Source of the DNA: Bin5 sp965204705
GTDB taxonomy: Bacteria > Chloroflexota > Anaerolineae > Caldilineales > Caldilineaceae
Assembly (NCBI GenBank): GCA_965204705.1
Contig: OZ242006.1
Location: forward strand, 2,418,001-2,482,000
Direction: 5' to 3'
DNA length: 64,000 nt
Shown piece by piece: positions 8,701 to 17,700 of the stretch. The notes below the pieces were generated by a model. It saw only the letters and a program-made list of their open reading frames with translations, did no database searches and had not been told where the DNA came from. The stretch's first letter is position 1. Each line of letters begins with the position of its first letter. Made by a program: the position numbers and the translations under genes.

Positions 8701-11700
8701 CGGGACTGACGTTTGTCCAAGATACGCGTACAATCACCGGCACACCGTCGTCCGTTGGCTTTAAGGATGTAACCTATACAGTTACCGACGCCAACGATCA
8801 AAGTGTAAGTGACGAATTCAGAATAACCGTGAATGCGAATCAGTTTCCGAACGTGGAGAGTATCGCAGACACCACCGCCAAATTGACCAGGGTTTTCTCG
8901 CTGCAGCTACCAATGGCAAGCGGCGGCGACGGTTCCCTGGACTACAGTGCAACTGGGCTGCCCCCAGGTCTTTCCTTCATCACATCTACTCGCACAATTA
9001 CAGGTACGCCGACAACAGAAGGCCAATACACAGTGGCATATAGAGCCACCGACGAGGATAACGATCCGGCCCAGCGGACCTTCGCAATCGACGTCTATGC
9101 GTTGCCTGCACTGGAGGCAATAAAGAATGTTTCGGAAATAAAGGACGAGGTATTCACACTTCCGCTGTCCGCAGTCTCAGGTGGAAGGGGACCTTTCGTC
9201 TATGATGCGACCCCTCTGCCGACCGGCCTGACTTTTGTGACATCCACGCTGACGATTACGGGAACGCCGACAGAGATTGAAGAGATCGACGTCACATACT
9301 CAGTAGAGGACGCTGACGGCGACACCGCCAGCCAAGAGTTCAAAATCTCCGTAACCGAGCGGGATACAGAACCGAAATTTACCTACGAGATCCCCAACTT
9401 CGTTCTGCGAGTAGGCAGTCCTTTTGCGGTGACGCTGCCCAGCGCTATTGACGGGAATGCCCCCTATAACTATACGATTTCAGGACATCCCGACACGCTC
9501 ACATTCAACACGAACACGCGCAGACTCACTGGCACGCCCAGCGCAAGCCATACGGGAACTCACCTAGTCACCTATACGGCAACAGATCGCGATCTCGACG
9601 AAGTTTCGCAGACGTTCCAACTCAATGTCGCGGCCGACAAGGTGCCTTCACTGGAGAATGTCGCAGCCCAAGCCGCCAAACTGACCAGGGTTTTCTCACT
9701 GCAGCTGCCATTGGCAAGCGGCGGCGACGGTTCCCTGGACTACAGTGCAACTGGGCTGCCCCCTGGTCTTTCCTTCATCACATCAACTCGCACAATCACA
9801 GGTACGCCGACAGCAGCGGGACCATACACTGTTACGTATTCAGCCACCGACGAGGATAACGATCCGGCCCAGCGGACCTTCGCCATCGACGTCTATGCGT
9901 TGCCCGCACTGGCGGCAATTCAGAATGTTACGGCGACAGAGGACGAGGTATTCACACTGGTGCTGACCGCAGTCTCAGGGGGAAGGGGACCGTTCGAATT
10001 TGAAGCGACTCCTCTGCCTACCGGTCTGACCTTTGTGACATCCACGCTAACGATAACGGGAACGCCGACGGTGATTCAAGATATCGACGTCACTTACTCA
10101 GTAGAGGACGCTGACGGCGACACCGCCAGGCAGGAGTTCCAGATTTCCGTCAGCGAAGAGGATACAACACCCACGTTCCCGTACGATATCCCCGACCTTT
10201 CGCTGCGAGTGGGTAGCCCCTTCTTAGCGCTCCTTCCCGCCGCGACCGGCGGAAATTTACCCTACACATATACGATTTCAGGGCTTCCCGATTCCCTCAC
10301 ATTCATCACAGATACCCGTACGATTACGGGAACGCCCACCGCGGCCCAAGTGCACGAAGTCACCTATTCGGCAACGGACCAGGATCTTGACGTAGTTTCC
10401 CAGACGTTCGAGATCAATGTCGCGGCCGACAAGACACCCGCACAGCCCTCCGTGAGCGACATGCATCTGAAAGTAACCAGGTCGCTCCTCGCAGAGCTGC
10501 CGGCGGGAGAGAACGGCGATCCACCCTATACATACACGATTACAACGCTTCCTTCAGGACTGCATTTCAACAGGAATACACGCTTCATTGCAGGAACGCC
10601 GGACACAGCCGGCTCGATCATTGTAACCTACACAATCACTGACGAAGACAAAGACTCCGCCTCTGTAGATTTCACCTTAACCGTCTATGACTTGCCTGAT
10701 CTGGCCGACATTTCCGACACTTCGGGAATGAAGGGAGAACTGTTCACCCTGGAGCTCGCCGAGGCAACAGGCGGCAGACCTCCCCTCGAATACAGTGTGA
10801 CCGGCCTTCCGAGCGGGCTCGAATTCATTACAACCACGCGTGTTATCACTGGGACGCCGACCCAGGTGGAGGTGGGCAATGTTACCTACAAGGTCGTTGA
10901 CCAAGACGACGATCAGGACACTGTCACCTTCACGATAACGGTTACTGACCTGAGCGAAAACCTGGGGGGCAACTACAACAACAATAACAACAATAGCAAC
11001 ATCGGCAACAACAACGGAGGCACGATTACCGCACCAGCCCTCACCCTGACCGATACGTCCGGTTTCGCTCTCAAGGTAGGACAGCAGTTCACGCAGCAAC
11101 TTCCTGCCGCCAACGGAGGGACCCCGCCCTACCAATACGCTGTCACCGCCCTGCCTCCCGGATTGACCTTCAATAGAGGGTCCCACACCTTGTCCGGCAC
11201 ACCGACGACACCTGGCGCGACGAACATCACATATTGGGTAACGGATGCAAACAGCAACAGGGCCAGCGATGACTTTACAATTACAGTGAACGCTGCCCCA
11301 CTGTCCCTGGGGGATACCATAGGATTCTCCGCGACAGTCGGCGAGCCGTTCACGCAGCAACTGCCTGCTGCCACCGGAGGTTCCTCGCCTTACGCCTATG
11401 GCGTAACCACGCTCCCGGCCGGTCTGACCTTTGAACACGCGACGCGCACCATCACAGGGACGCCCTCAGTGGCGGAGACACGAGTCGTAACCTACAGCGT
11501 GTCCGATGGCAACCGGACCTCCGCCCATGATGCCTTCACCATCACCGTGAACGAGGCCCTGACCCCGCAACCGGAAGGGACTGAGGGCAACACCGGCAAC
11601 ACGCAGGGCTCTTTGCAGCTGACGCTGGTTGGAGCCAAGGAATTCAACGCAAGGGTTGGCGTTCTGTACACACAGCAGCTGCCCGCGGCCACCGGTGGAT

Positions 11701-13889
11701 CGTCACCCTACGCCTACGGCGTCAACGTCCTCCCCGCCGGCCTCAGATTCGAGCACGCGACCCGCACGATCACCGGAACGCCGACGACCGCTGAGACGAA
11801 AGTCGTAACCTACTCTGTCACCGACGGAGCGCAAGCTCGAGCGAGTGATACGTTCACGATCACGGTCGGGGAAGCGCAAGGCGGCCCCCCTGGCCAGCCT
11901 GGTGGCGGCGGCAATCAGGGCGGTAGAGGCCCAGGCGGAACGCCCGGAGGCAGCAACCAGGGTGGCAATAACCAGGGTGGCAATAACCAAGGCGGCAACA
12001 ACCAGGGAGGGGGAAATCAAGGCGGCGGCGGTGGCGGCGGCAACCAGGGCGGCAAGAAAAATTCAGGAAGCTCAGGCAACCAGCAGAAATACGTGCCGCC
12101 GTCATCCTATTCGCCGCCCTCTCAGCAACATTGGTCGCCCTCACACACCCCGGTGGCGGTAACCTTGCCGCAGTGGCTGAACGTACGCAGAGGGCCGGGA
12201 ATCGACTATGAGATAATCACCTCGGTTCCTGAAGGCACTCGTGGGAATATCTACGGCCGCGACGCGGCCGACAACTGGTTCCAGGTTCAGATCAATGAGG
12301 TATCCGATCTGTCATGGGTCTGCCAGGACCTTACCAGGGTCGAAGGCTCACTGGATAACGTTCGACTTCTGGCGCAATGGGAAATCGATCTCATTCCGAA
12401 GTCTTCCGACGGCCCCCTGGCAACCACAACGCCCGCGATCCTAAATGTACGCGCCGGGCCGGGACTTGACTACGAAATTCTGACAACTGTCCCCAAGGGG
12501 ACGGAGGCCGCGATCATAGGCATCGGACCAAACGCCCAATGGTACATGGTCACGCTGGAGGCGCTGAACAGACCGGCCTGGATCTACGCAGGTCTGACAA
12601 CGTTGACAGGCTTCCTAGGAGGCGTCAAGCAGTACACCTTGGCCGAAGTGAACGGATACACCTACACGGAGGCGGATGGAACCGACACATGCGGCGCCAA
12701 TCCGGTTGCCATCACCATTCCCGCCATCATGAACGTTCGCAACGGCCCGGGTCTCAGCTACGACATAGTCACCACAGTCGTCAAAGGTACAAGGGCAGAC
12801 ATCATCGGCATCGGTCCCCTGGACGAGTGGTTCCTGGTCCGGCTGGACAAACTTGACGAACCGGCCTGGCTCTACCGCGGCCTGACGACCGTCGTCGGCT
12901 CGCTCGCCGGTGTCAGGCGGATCGATTCGTGGCAGGACGGGCAGCCCAACGTCGTCACCGATGCCGAGCGGCCGAATGCGGTTACCTATCCTTCGCTCGT
13001 CAATATCCGAGTCGGCCCCGGCCTGACCTACCCAGTCCTCAAAACAGTCAGGCAGGGGACCAGGGCTTCAATAATAGGACTCAGTCCGGACGCGAACTGG
13101 TATCTGGTCGAGATCGACGGCATGAGCCAGCTGGGTTGGATTCGCGAGGACCTTACCGTTCTGGTCGGAAATCTCAACAATGTGAAGCGCATCACCGCCG
13201 CCGAATTAGCCATGCTGCCCGTCGCCATCGTCGACACGCCCAAACTCAATGTGCGGACCGGTCCGGGTCTTGGCTACCGTCTCGTGACGACGATTCCGGA
13301 GGGAACCTGGGTTCAGATAATCGGCGTCAACGCCAGAGCCGACTGGTACCAGGTAAAGATGCGCGGCGTAACCGGTCAGACCTGGGTCTACCGCGACCTT
13401 ACGAATCTTGCCGGTCTGCTTGCCGGCGTCACGCAGATCTCCTCAAGCACCGTAGCCGCCGAATACGACCCGACCCTGCATGCGACCACGATACTGGAGG
13501 CAGCCTCCACGGTGGAGTCGTCCTCTCCGCAGCAGATCGCAGTGAACGCAATAACGGTAGATCTGTCGCTGCCGGCCGATGGCAACATCAATCTCGAAGT
13601 CAGCTGGACGGATGCAGAGTTCTGTTCGGAGGCCCACAATCTCTACTACCGGTCCGGCATCGCCTCAACCACCTACTTCTCACTGGAAAACGCGGTCATC
13701 GCAACCGCCTCCAACTCGAAGAGCCTGAGCTTCCTCACCTTGCCGGACAGAAGTCTGATCTCTGCCTGGTGCGGGACGCATAGCAACGGTCGGCAAATCG
13801 CCGAAGTCCGGATAGACGCGAGTGAGGAAGGCATATACAGTTCATTACCGTCACAGCCGGAGACAGGCACGGTAGCCGCCGTACCTTAG
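5769..13889 (+). CDS. Giant secreted multidomain protein 1: He_PIG (Ig-like) repeats plus SH3b repeats
   Basis: A 2,706-residue exported protein. Residues 1-43 form a signal peptide (basic RRKEF, a hydrophobic core, cleavage near AMAQ-SD). Residues 44-405 hold about three related beta-sandwich-like modules with paired cysteines. Residues 406-2037 are 18 repeats of about 88 aa of the putative Ig/cadherin-like He_PIG type, marked by FSQQLPEG, LPAGLSF, TRTITGTP and YTVTDSDGD. An Asn-rich linker (about 1735-1752) interrupts them. A Gly/Asn/Gln-rich linker (2038-2120) follows, then five SH3b-like repeats (2126-2559) with LNVRxGPG and W-Y-x-V motifs. A C-terminal module of about 150 aa with two cysteines ends the protein. 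There is no membrane anchor or sorting signal. The start is TTG, by homology to copy 2. A cell-surface, adhesion or matrix role is inferred from domain type only. Confidence 0.9.
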   Translation: MDRIRQGAKTVHRRKEFLIGSLIGLCIMLVALLAVVVSPRPRAAMAQSDPYVQISIGDQTLVQGQLTYLYAAFHNMPQNPNDDTKFGNISFRYLFERNSDGSWVNADSCTEDLVGGDLFITTWWRPQWNHGPNDFALTTTCPVGSYRLRVSVKDRDLNTELVSGTHDISVSLGPSVTIEMPSGPYYRGASFNPAIKFNNLVQGADYTYEADLRTRNPTNYARICEGTGLETGKTFALNGITGNPVQKTVTVTDNCPTNEYKIEVELYDSDNRKRGAESVDFEITTDPDAIPSVSVSMSESSPVAPGTEFDITFSFYDIQPGASIRYHETMIDTTTNQAVSSMFCGGGFVGWGQEVLATFSSNPYVNRVSIPSDCPAGNYRIVSEIGDPSGNDIISGSIDFTIGYPNLTPTAPSVPGYNAKQNTPFSQQLPEGTGGDAPLSYAATPLPAGLNFNNSTRTIAGTPAGTGSTTVRYTVTDSDGDSAYVDFDITVAPDLTPTAPSITGFTAKQNTPFSQQLPEGTGGDAPLSYAATPLPAGLSFITTTRTIAGTPTGTGSTTVRYTVTDSDGDSAYVEFDITVNADLTPTAPSITGYTAKQDTPFSQQLPEGTGGDAPLSYEATPLPAGLSFITTTRTIAGTPTGTGSTTVRYTVTDSDGDSAYVEFDITVNADLTPTAPGIPGYTAKQNTPFSQQLPEGGGGDAPLSYQATPLPAGLSFITTTRTITGTPTGTGSTTVRYTVTDSDGDSAYVDFDITVNAELTPAAPSISGYTAKQNSPFSQQLPEGTGGDAPLSYAATPLPAGLSFITTTRTIEGTPTGTGSTTVRYTVTDSDADSAYVEFTITVAPDLTPTIPSISGYTIKVGVQFSQQLPEGTGGDAPLSYAATPLPAGLSFITTTRTITGTPSVIQEVDVTYSVEDADGDKASQEFKISVTEQDTEPTLPNEIPDFTLKAGILFTQQLPAANGGATPYRYSVSVLPPGLTFVQDTRTITGTPSSVGFKDVTYTVTDANDQSVSDEFRITVNANQFPNVESIADTTAKLTRVFSLQLPMASGGDGSLDYSATGLPPGLSFITSTRTITGTPTTEGQYTVAYRATDEDNDPAQRTFAIDVYALPALEAIKNVSEIKDEVFTLPLSAVSGGRGPFVYDATPLPTGLTFVTSTLTITGTPTEIEEIDVTYSVEDADGDTASQEFKISVTERDTEPKFTYEIPNFVLRVGSPFAVTLPSAIDGNAPYNYTISGHPDTLTFNTNTRRLTGTPSASHTGTHLVTYTATDRDLDEVSQTFQLNVAADKVPSLENVAAQAAKLTRVFSLQLPLASGGDGSLDYSATGLPPGLSFITSTRTITGTPTAAGPYTVTYSATDEDNDPAQRTFAIDVYALPALAAIQNVTATEDEVFTLVLTAVSGGRGPFEFEATPLPTGLTFVTSTLTITGTPTVIQDIDVTYSVEDADGDTARQEFQISVSEEDTTPTFPYDIPDLSLRVGSPFLALLPAATGGNLPYTYTISGLPDSLTFITDTRTITGTPTAAQVHEVTYSATDQDLDVVSQTFEINVAADKTPAQPSVSDMHLKVTRSLLAELPAGENGDPPYTYTITTLPSGLHFNRNTRFIAGTPDTAGSIIVTYTITDEDKDSASVDFTLTVYDLPDLADISDTSGMKGELFTLELAEATGGRPPLEYSVTGLPSGLEFITTTRVITGTPTQVEVGNVTYKVVDQDDDQDTVTFTITVTDLSENLGGNYNNNNNNSNIGNNNGGTITAPALTLTDTSGFALKVGQQFTQQLPAANGGTPPYQYAVTALPPGLTFNRGSHTLSGTPTTPGATNITYWVTDANSNRASDDFTITVNAAPLSLGDTIGFSATVGEPFTQQLPAATGGSSPYAYGVTTLPAGLTFEHATRTITGTPSVAETRVVTYSVSDGNRTSAHDAFTITVNEALTPQPEGTEGNTGNTQGSLQLTLVGAKEFNARVGVLYTQQLPAATGGSSPYAYGVNVLPAGLRFEHATRTITGTPTTAETKVVTYSVTDGAQARASDTFTITVGEAQGGPPGQPGGGGNQGGRGPGGTPGGSNQGGNNQGGNNQGGNNQGGGNQGGGGGGGNQGGKKNSGSSGNQQKYVPPSSYSPPSQQHWSPSHTPVAVTLPQWLNVRRGPGIDYEIITSVPEGTRGNIYGRDAADNWFQVQINEVSDLSWVCQDLTRVEGSLDNVRLLAQWEIDLIPKSSDGPLATTTPAILNVRAGPGLDYEILTTVPKGTEAAIIGIGPNAQWYMVTLEALNRPAWIYAGLTTLTGFLGGVKQYTLAEVNGYTYTEADGTDTCGANPVAITIPAIMNVRNGPGLSYDIVTTVVKGTRADIIGIGPLDEWFLVRLDKLDEPAWLYRGLTTVVGSLAGVRRIDSWQDGQPNVVTDAERPNAVTYPSLVNIRVGPGLTYPVLKTVRQGTRASIIGLSPDANWYLVEIDGMSQLGWIREDLTVLVGNLNNVKRITAAELAMLPVAIVDTPKLNVRTGPGLGYRLVTTIPEGTWVQIIGVNARADWYQVKMRGVTGQTWVYRDLTNLAGLLAGVTQISSSTVAAEYDPTLHATTILEAASTVESSSPQQIAVNAITVDLSLPADGNINLEVSWTDAEFCSEAHNLYYRSGIASTTYFSLENAVIATASNSKSLSFLTLPDRSLISAWCGTHSNGRQIAEVRIDASEEGIYSSLPSQPETGTVAAVP
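6984..8567 (+). repeat. In-frame 264-bp tandem repeats (Ig-like domains 1-6 of giant protein 1)
   Basis: Units begin at 6984, 7248, 7512, 7776, 8040 and 8304, exactly 264 bp (88 codons) apart. Units 1-5 are near-identical at nucleotide level; unit 6 keeps only the central part. This similarity implies recent unit duplication or homogenisation. Confidence 0.9.
8838..10427 (+). repeat. Duplicated three-domain block in giant protein 1
   Basis: Ig-like domains 8-9-10 (8838-9635, 798 bp) are followed directly by domains 11-12-13 (9636-10427, 792 bp) of the same three types in the same order. Key shared phrases are AKLTRVFSLQLP, DEVFTL and LRVGSPF. The second giant protein has this triplet once (domains 7-9), so the block was duplicated in copy 1 or lost in copy 2. 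Confidence 0.8.
11756..13450 (+). repeat. 1,695-bp tract identical to 20010-21704
   Basis: Comparing line by line at a constant offset of 8,254 bp, I found no difference from the middle of the last Ig-like domain through the Gly/Asn/Gln linker and all five SH3b repeats. Identity stops abruptly at both ends. On the right, ACCGTAGCC here faces ACTGTGGCG in copy 2; the flanks on both sides differ at roughly one base in ten. Confidence 0.9.
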
Positions 13890-13994
13890 GCGGCTTCCCC
13901 TTGCAGACCTACCGGCCAGGACAATTGCGCCAAAACTGGCGCGTGAACCCAAAGCCACCTACCTGGGCACCAGGAGCCTGGCCCGGCTCGACCC

Positions 13995-14025
13995 GCGGTC
14001 CCCGCCAACTGCAGGCGGGGACCGC
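13995..14025 (+). terminator. Stem-loop after giant protein 1
   Basis: A perfect 12-bp GC stem (GCGGTCCCCGCC / GGCGGGGACCGC) with a 7-nt loop, 106 nt after the stop. There is no T-run after it, so a factor-independent role is uncertain. The same structure, with one compensating base-pair change, follows giant protein 2. A smaller hairpin (GCGCCA-AAAC-TGGCGC) lies at 13927-13942 and is also conserved. Confidence 0.55.
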
Positions 14026-14029
14026 AACC

Positions 14030-14345
14030 ATCTGAACTCTCGATCAACGCCTCTTTACTTGATCCGCCAGTCGAGACGAAGCAAGGAACCAGCGCCCGCT
14101 GTTTTCCACCAAACAGCTGGTACACCGGAACATGTAGGGCCGTACCGGCAATGTCGAGTAACGCCATGTCAATGGCCGACATCGCGGCGGTCAACCCGCG
14201 CCCGCCTTCGAAATCCTGGCGGCAGTACATCTCCTGCTACAGCGCCCCAAAAACAGCCGATCTCGCCCAATCAGAACGTCCCTATACTGCTTTGCGGCGC
14301 CTTTCACAGCCAGATCGCGGCCTGACAAGCCCGCCTCTCGCAAGG
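14030..14345 (-). pseudogene. Decayed fragment of a mandelate racemase/enolase-superfamily gene
   Basis: Translated on the minus strand in two frames this matches residues about 33-135 of the intact gene at 23022-24185. Upstream, EAGLSGRDLAV and LIGRD are seen. After a 1-bp deletion and a Trp-to-stop (TAG) change, the frame continues with QEMYCRQDFEGGRG, LTAAMSAIDMALLDIAG, VPVYQLFGGKQRALVPCF and SSKEALIES. The first about 32 codons and the C-terminal two thirds, including all catalytic residues, are missing. It abuts the stem-loop of giant gene 1 on one side and the leader of giant gene 2 on the other, so it marks an old tandem duplication that included the racemase gene. Confidence 0.88.
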
Positions 14346-14682
14346 GAAGTGGCGGAAGACCCGAAAAATCCCCAAGGGCCGGCGAAGTTGACACACTTCG
14401 TCCGGGGCCGCCCTGTCAATTGTCCCACCCTCGGTTCTAGTTGACCCGGCGCTCCTGAACGGACGAACAATGCAAGCTGGGCAATTCCCACACGCACAGT
14501 CTACGCATAGGTATCGTCTGCTTCCGGTAGGTATCAAGTTTCGTCGAACAGTGCGCTCCAAAAGGAGGAATTCTCGCAACCTTTGTTTGGGCCGAATTAC
14601 TCTGGTAGACGCCCCATTCTGGCCGCATGACCAACGGCGCGATATGGTCACTTTACCGCGGCTGAAAAAAATGCTCAACCGC
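14346..14682. other. Leader region upstream of giant protein 2; no gene seen
   Basis: No credible reading frame. The part from about 14455 resembles the region upstream of giant gene 1 in the same order, at a diverged level. The short reading frames here are low-complexity or antisense. Confidence 0.55.
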
Positions 14683-14710
14683 TTGACACGGCCAATGGGG
14701 ATAACATAAA
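14683..14710 (+). promoter_or_regulatory. Candidate promoter of giant protein 2
   Basis: A perfect TTGACA (14683-14688), a 16-bp spacer and CATAAA (14705-14710, 4 of 6) lie 57 bp upstream of the GTG start. The surrounding GGATAACATAAAT is shared with the first copy. Pattern match only. Confidence 0.4.
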
Positions 14711-14766
14711 TTTTCACTGAGGATCGTGCGACATGTTTCAATTGTGAGCTGGAAAAAGGGTGAGTT

Positions 14767-17700
14767 GTGGCCCGAATTATGCAAAGTACAGAGGCCATGC
14801 AAAGGCGCAAGGAGTTTCTGATCGGGTCCCTGATCGGCCTCTGCATAATGCTGCTTGCATTGCTCGCCGTCGTCGTGTCGCCGCGGCCCCAGGCCGCCTT
14901 GGCACAAGATTCCCCGCGTGTTGTGATTTCCGTAGGCGACCACACGATGATTCAGGGACAAAGGACCTACGTCCATGCCTCATTCCACAACATGCCTAAG
15001 GATCCCAATGACGCAGGCGAATTCGGCAATATCTCCTTCCGGTACTATGTTGAACGTAACTCAGACGACTCCTGGGTCAACGCGGACAGCTGCGCAGAGG
15101 ACTTGGTCGGCGGTGACCTATACATCACCACATGGTGGAGAACCCCCTGGAACCACGGGGGATCCGACAACTTTGCCCTTACCACGACTTGCCCCGTCGG
15201 CAGCTACAGATTCCGTGTAAGCGTTACAAACAGGGACGACAATACCGAGCTTGTCTCCGGCACACATGACTTTACAGTTAGCTTAGGCCCCTCTGTGACT
15301 ATCGACATGCCGTCTGGCCCCCATTACCGCGGCACGTCGATCAATCCAACCATCAGTTTCAACAACCTCGTCCAAGGCGCTGACTACACCTACCAGGCCT
15401 ACTTGATGGCTAGAAATCCCGCCAACTTTGCCGAGATCTGCGAAGGAACGGGACTGGAAAGAAATAACACTTTCACAATAACCGGCGCCTCCGGAAACCC
15501 AATACAAAAGACGGTCACCGTTACCAACAGTTGCCCGACAAATGAATACACACTTCGGGTCAGTCTTAAGGACTCTGACGACCGGAAGCGAGGAGAAAAC
15601 AGCGCCGATTTCGAAATCACTACCGACCCCAATGCCACCCCGTCCGTAAGTGTCAGTATGTCCGAGTCGTCTCCAGTTGCTCCCGGTACCGAGTTCTACA
15701 TCACATTTAATTTCTACGATATACAACCTGGCACCCGGACTCAGTCTCGCGACACCATGTTTGACACGTCCACAAATCAGCCGGTAGGTCGTATGGACTG
15801 CGGCGGTAGTGGGGTAGGGTGGGGGCAGGATGTCGGTGGATCTTTCACCAGCAATCCCTATGTAAATCTCATAACAATACCCTCCGACTGTCCAGCCGGC
15901 AACTATAGAATAGTAAGCGAAAAAGAAGACCCATCAGGCAATGACATCATTTCCGGCTCGATTGACTTCATTATCGGTGATCCCGATCTGACCCCTACTG
16001 CGCCAAGCGTTCCCGGTTACACGGCGAAGCAGAATACGCCATTCACCCAGCAACTGCCTGAAGGGAGCGGCGGTGACGGAACACTAACCTACACAGCAAC
16101 GCCGCTGCCCGCAGGTCTGAGCTTCATTGCCACAACTCGCACGATTACGGGCACACCCTCAGGCACAGGATCAACTACGGTCCGATACACGGTCACCGAC
16201 AGTGACGGCGACTCGGATTCCGTTGACTTCGACATCACGGTAAATGCTGATCTGACACCCACTGCCCCAAGCATTCCCGGCTATACCGCGAAACAAAATA
16301 CGCTATTCACCCAGCAGCTGCCTGAAGGGAGCGGCGGGGACGGAGCGCTATCTTACACAGCAACGGGTCTGCCCACAGGTCTGACCTTCATTACCACAAC
16401 TCGCACGATTACGGGCACGCCCTCAGGCACCGGAGTATCTCCTGTTCGGTATACGGTCACCGATAGCGACGGCGACTTCAATTACGTTGATTTCAACATC
16501 ACTGTTGACGCTGACCTGAAACCAACCCTCCCCACCATTTCGGGGTATACGATTAAGGTAGGAGTTCAGTTCACCCAGCAACTGCCCGCAGGTAGCGGCG
16601 GCGACGCACCACTGTCGTACGCAGCAATGAATCTGCCCGCAGGTCTGAGCTTCATAACCACAACGCGCACGATTACGGGTACGCCGGCGGGCACCGGGTC
16701 GTCTACTGTCCAATACAAGGTCACCGACAGCGATGGCGACTCACATTCCGTTGACTTCAACATCACGGTTAGTCCTGACCTGACGCCTACGGCGCCAAGC
16801 ATTTCCGGCTATACGGCGAAACAAAATGCGCCATTCACCCAGCAGCTGCCTGAAGGGAGCGGTGGAGACGCACCACTGTCGTACGATGCAACGCCGCTGC
16901 CCGCAGGTCTGAGCTTCATTACCTCAACACGGACGATCGCAGGCACGCCGACAGGCACAGGACCAACCTCGGTCCGATATACGGTCACCGACAGCGACGG
17001 CGACTCGGCTCACGTTGACTTCGACATCACAGTTGATCCCGATCTGGCGCCTACTGCCCCAAGCATTACCGGCTATAACGCGAAACAAAATTCGCCGTTC
17101 AGCCAGCAGCTGCCTGAAGGGACCGGTGGAGACGCACCACTGTCGTACGATGCAACGCCGCTGCCCGCGGGTCTGAGCTTCATTACCACAACGCGCACGA
17201 TTGCGGGCACGCCAACTGAGACAGGAGCAACCTCTGTCCAATACACGGTCACCGACAGCGACGGCGACTCGAATACCGTAGATTTCAACATCACTGTTGA
17301 TCCTGATCTGAGGCCTACTGCGCCAAGCGTTCGCGATTATACGGCGAAACAAAATTCGCTATTCACGGAGCAGCTGCCAGTGGGAGGCGATGGAGACGGA
17401 CCACTATCGTACGCAGCAACCGGGCTGCCCGACGGTCTGAGCTTCATTACCACAACCCGCACAATAACGGGCACACCAACAGGCACAGGTCAATCTACAG
17501 TCCATTACACGGTCACCGATAGTGACGGCGACTCTGCTTCCGTTGACTTCAAAATCACAGTCGCAGCCGATCTCATGCCCACACTGGGGACCATATCCGA
17601 TACCCACGCCAAGCTGACAAAACTGTTTACGCTTCAGTTGCCGGCAGGCAGCGACGGCGACGGCGTCTTGGACTACGATGCAACTAACCTGCCCCCTGGT

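Noticed and set aside
10677..11438. Minus-strand reading frame of 253 codons inside giant gene 1 (and similar ones in giant gene 2)
   Set aside because: Antisense to Ig-like repeats; the frames recur only because the repeats do.
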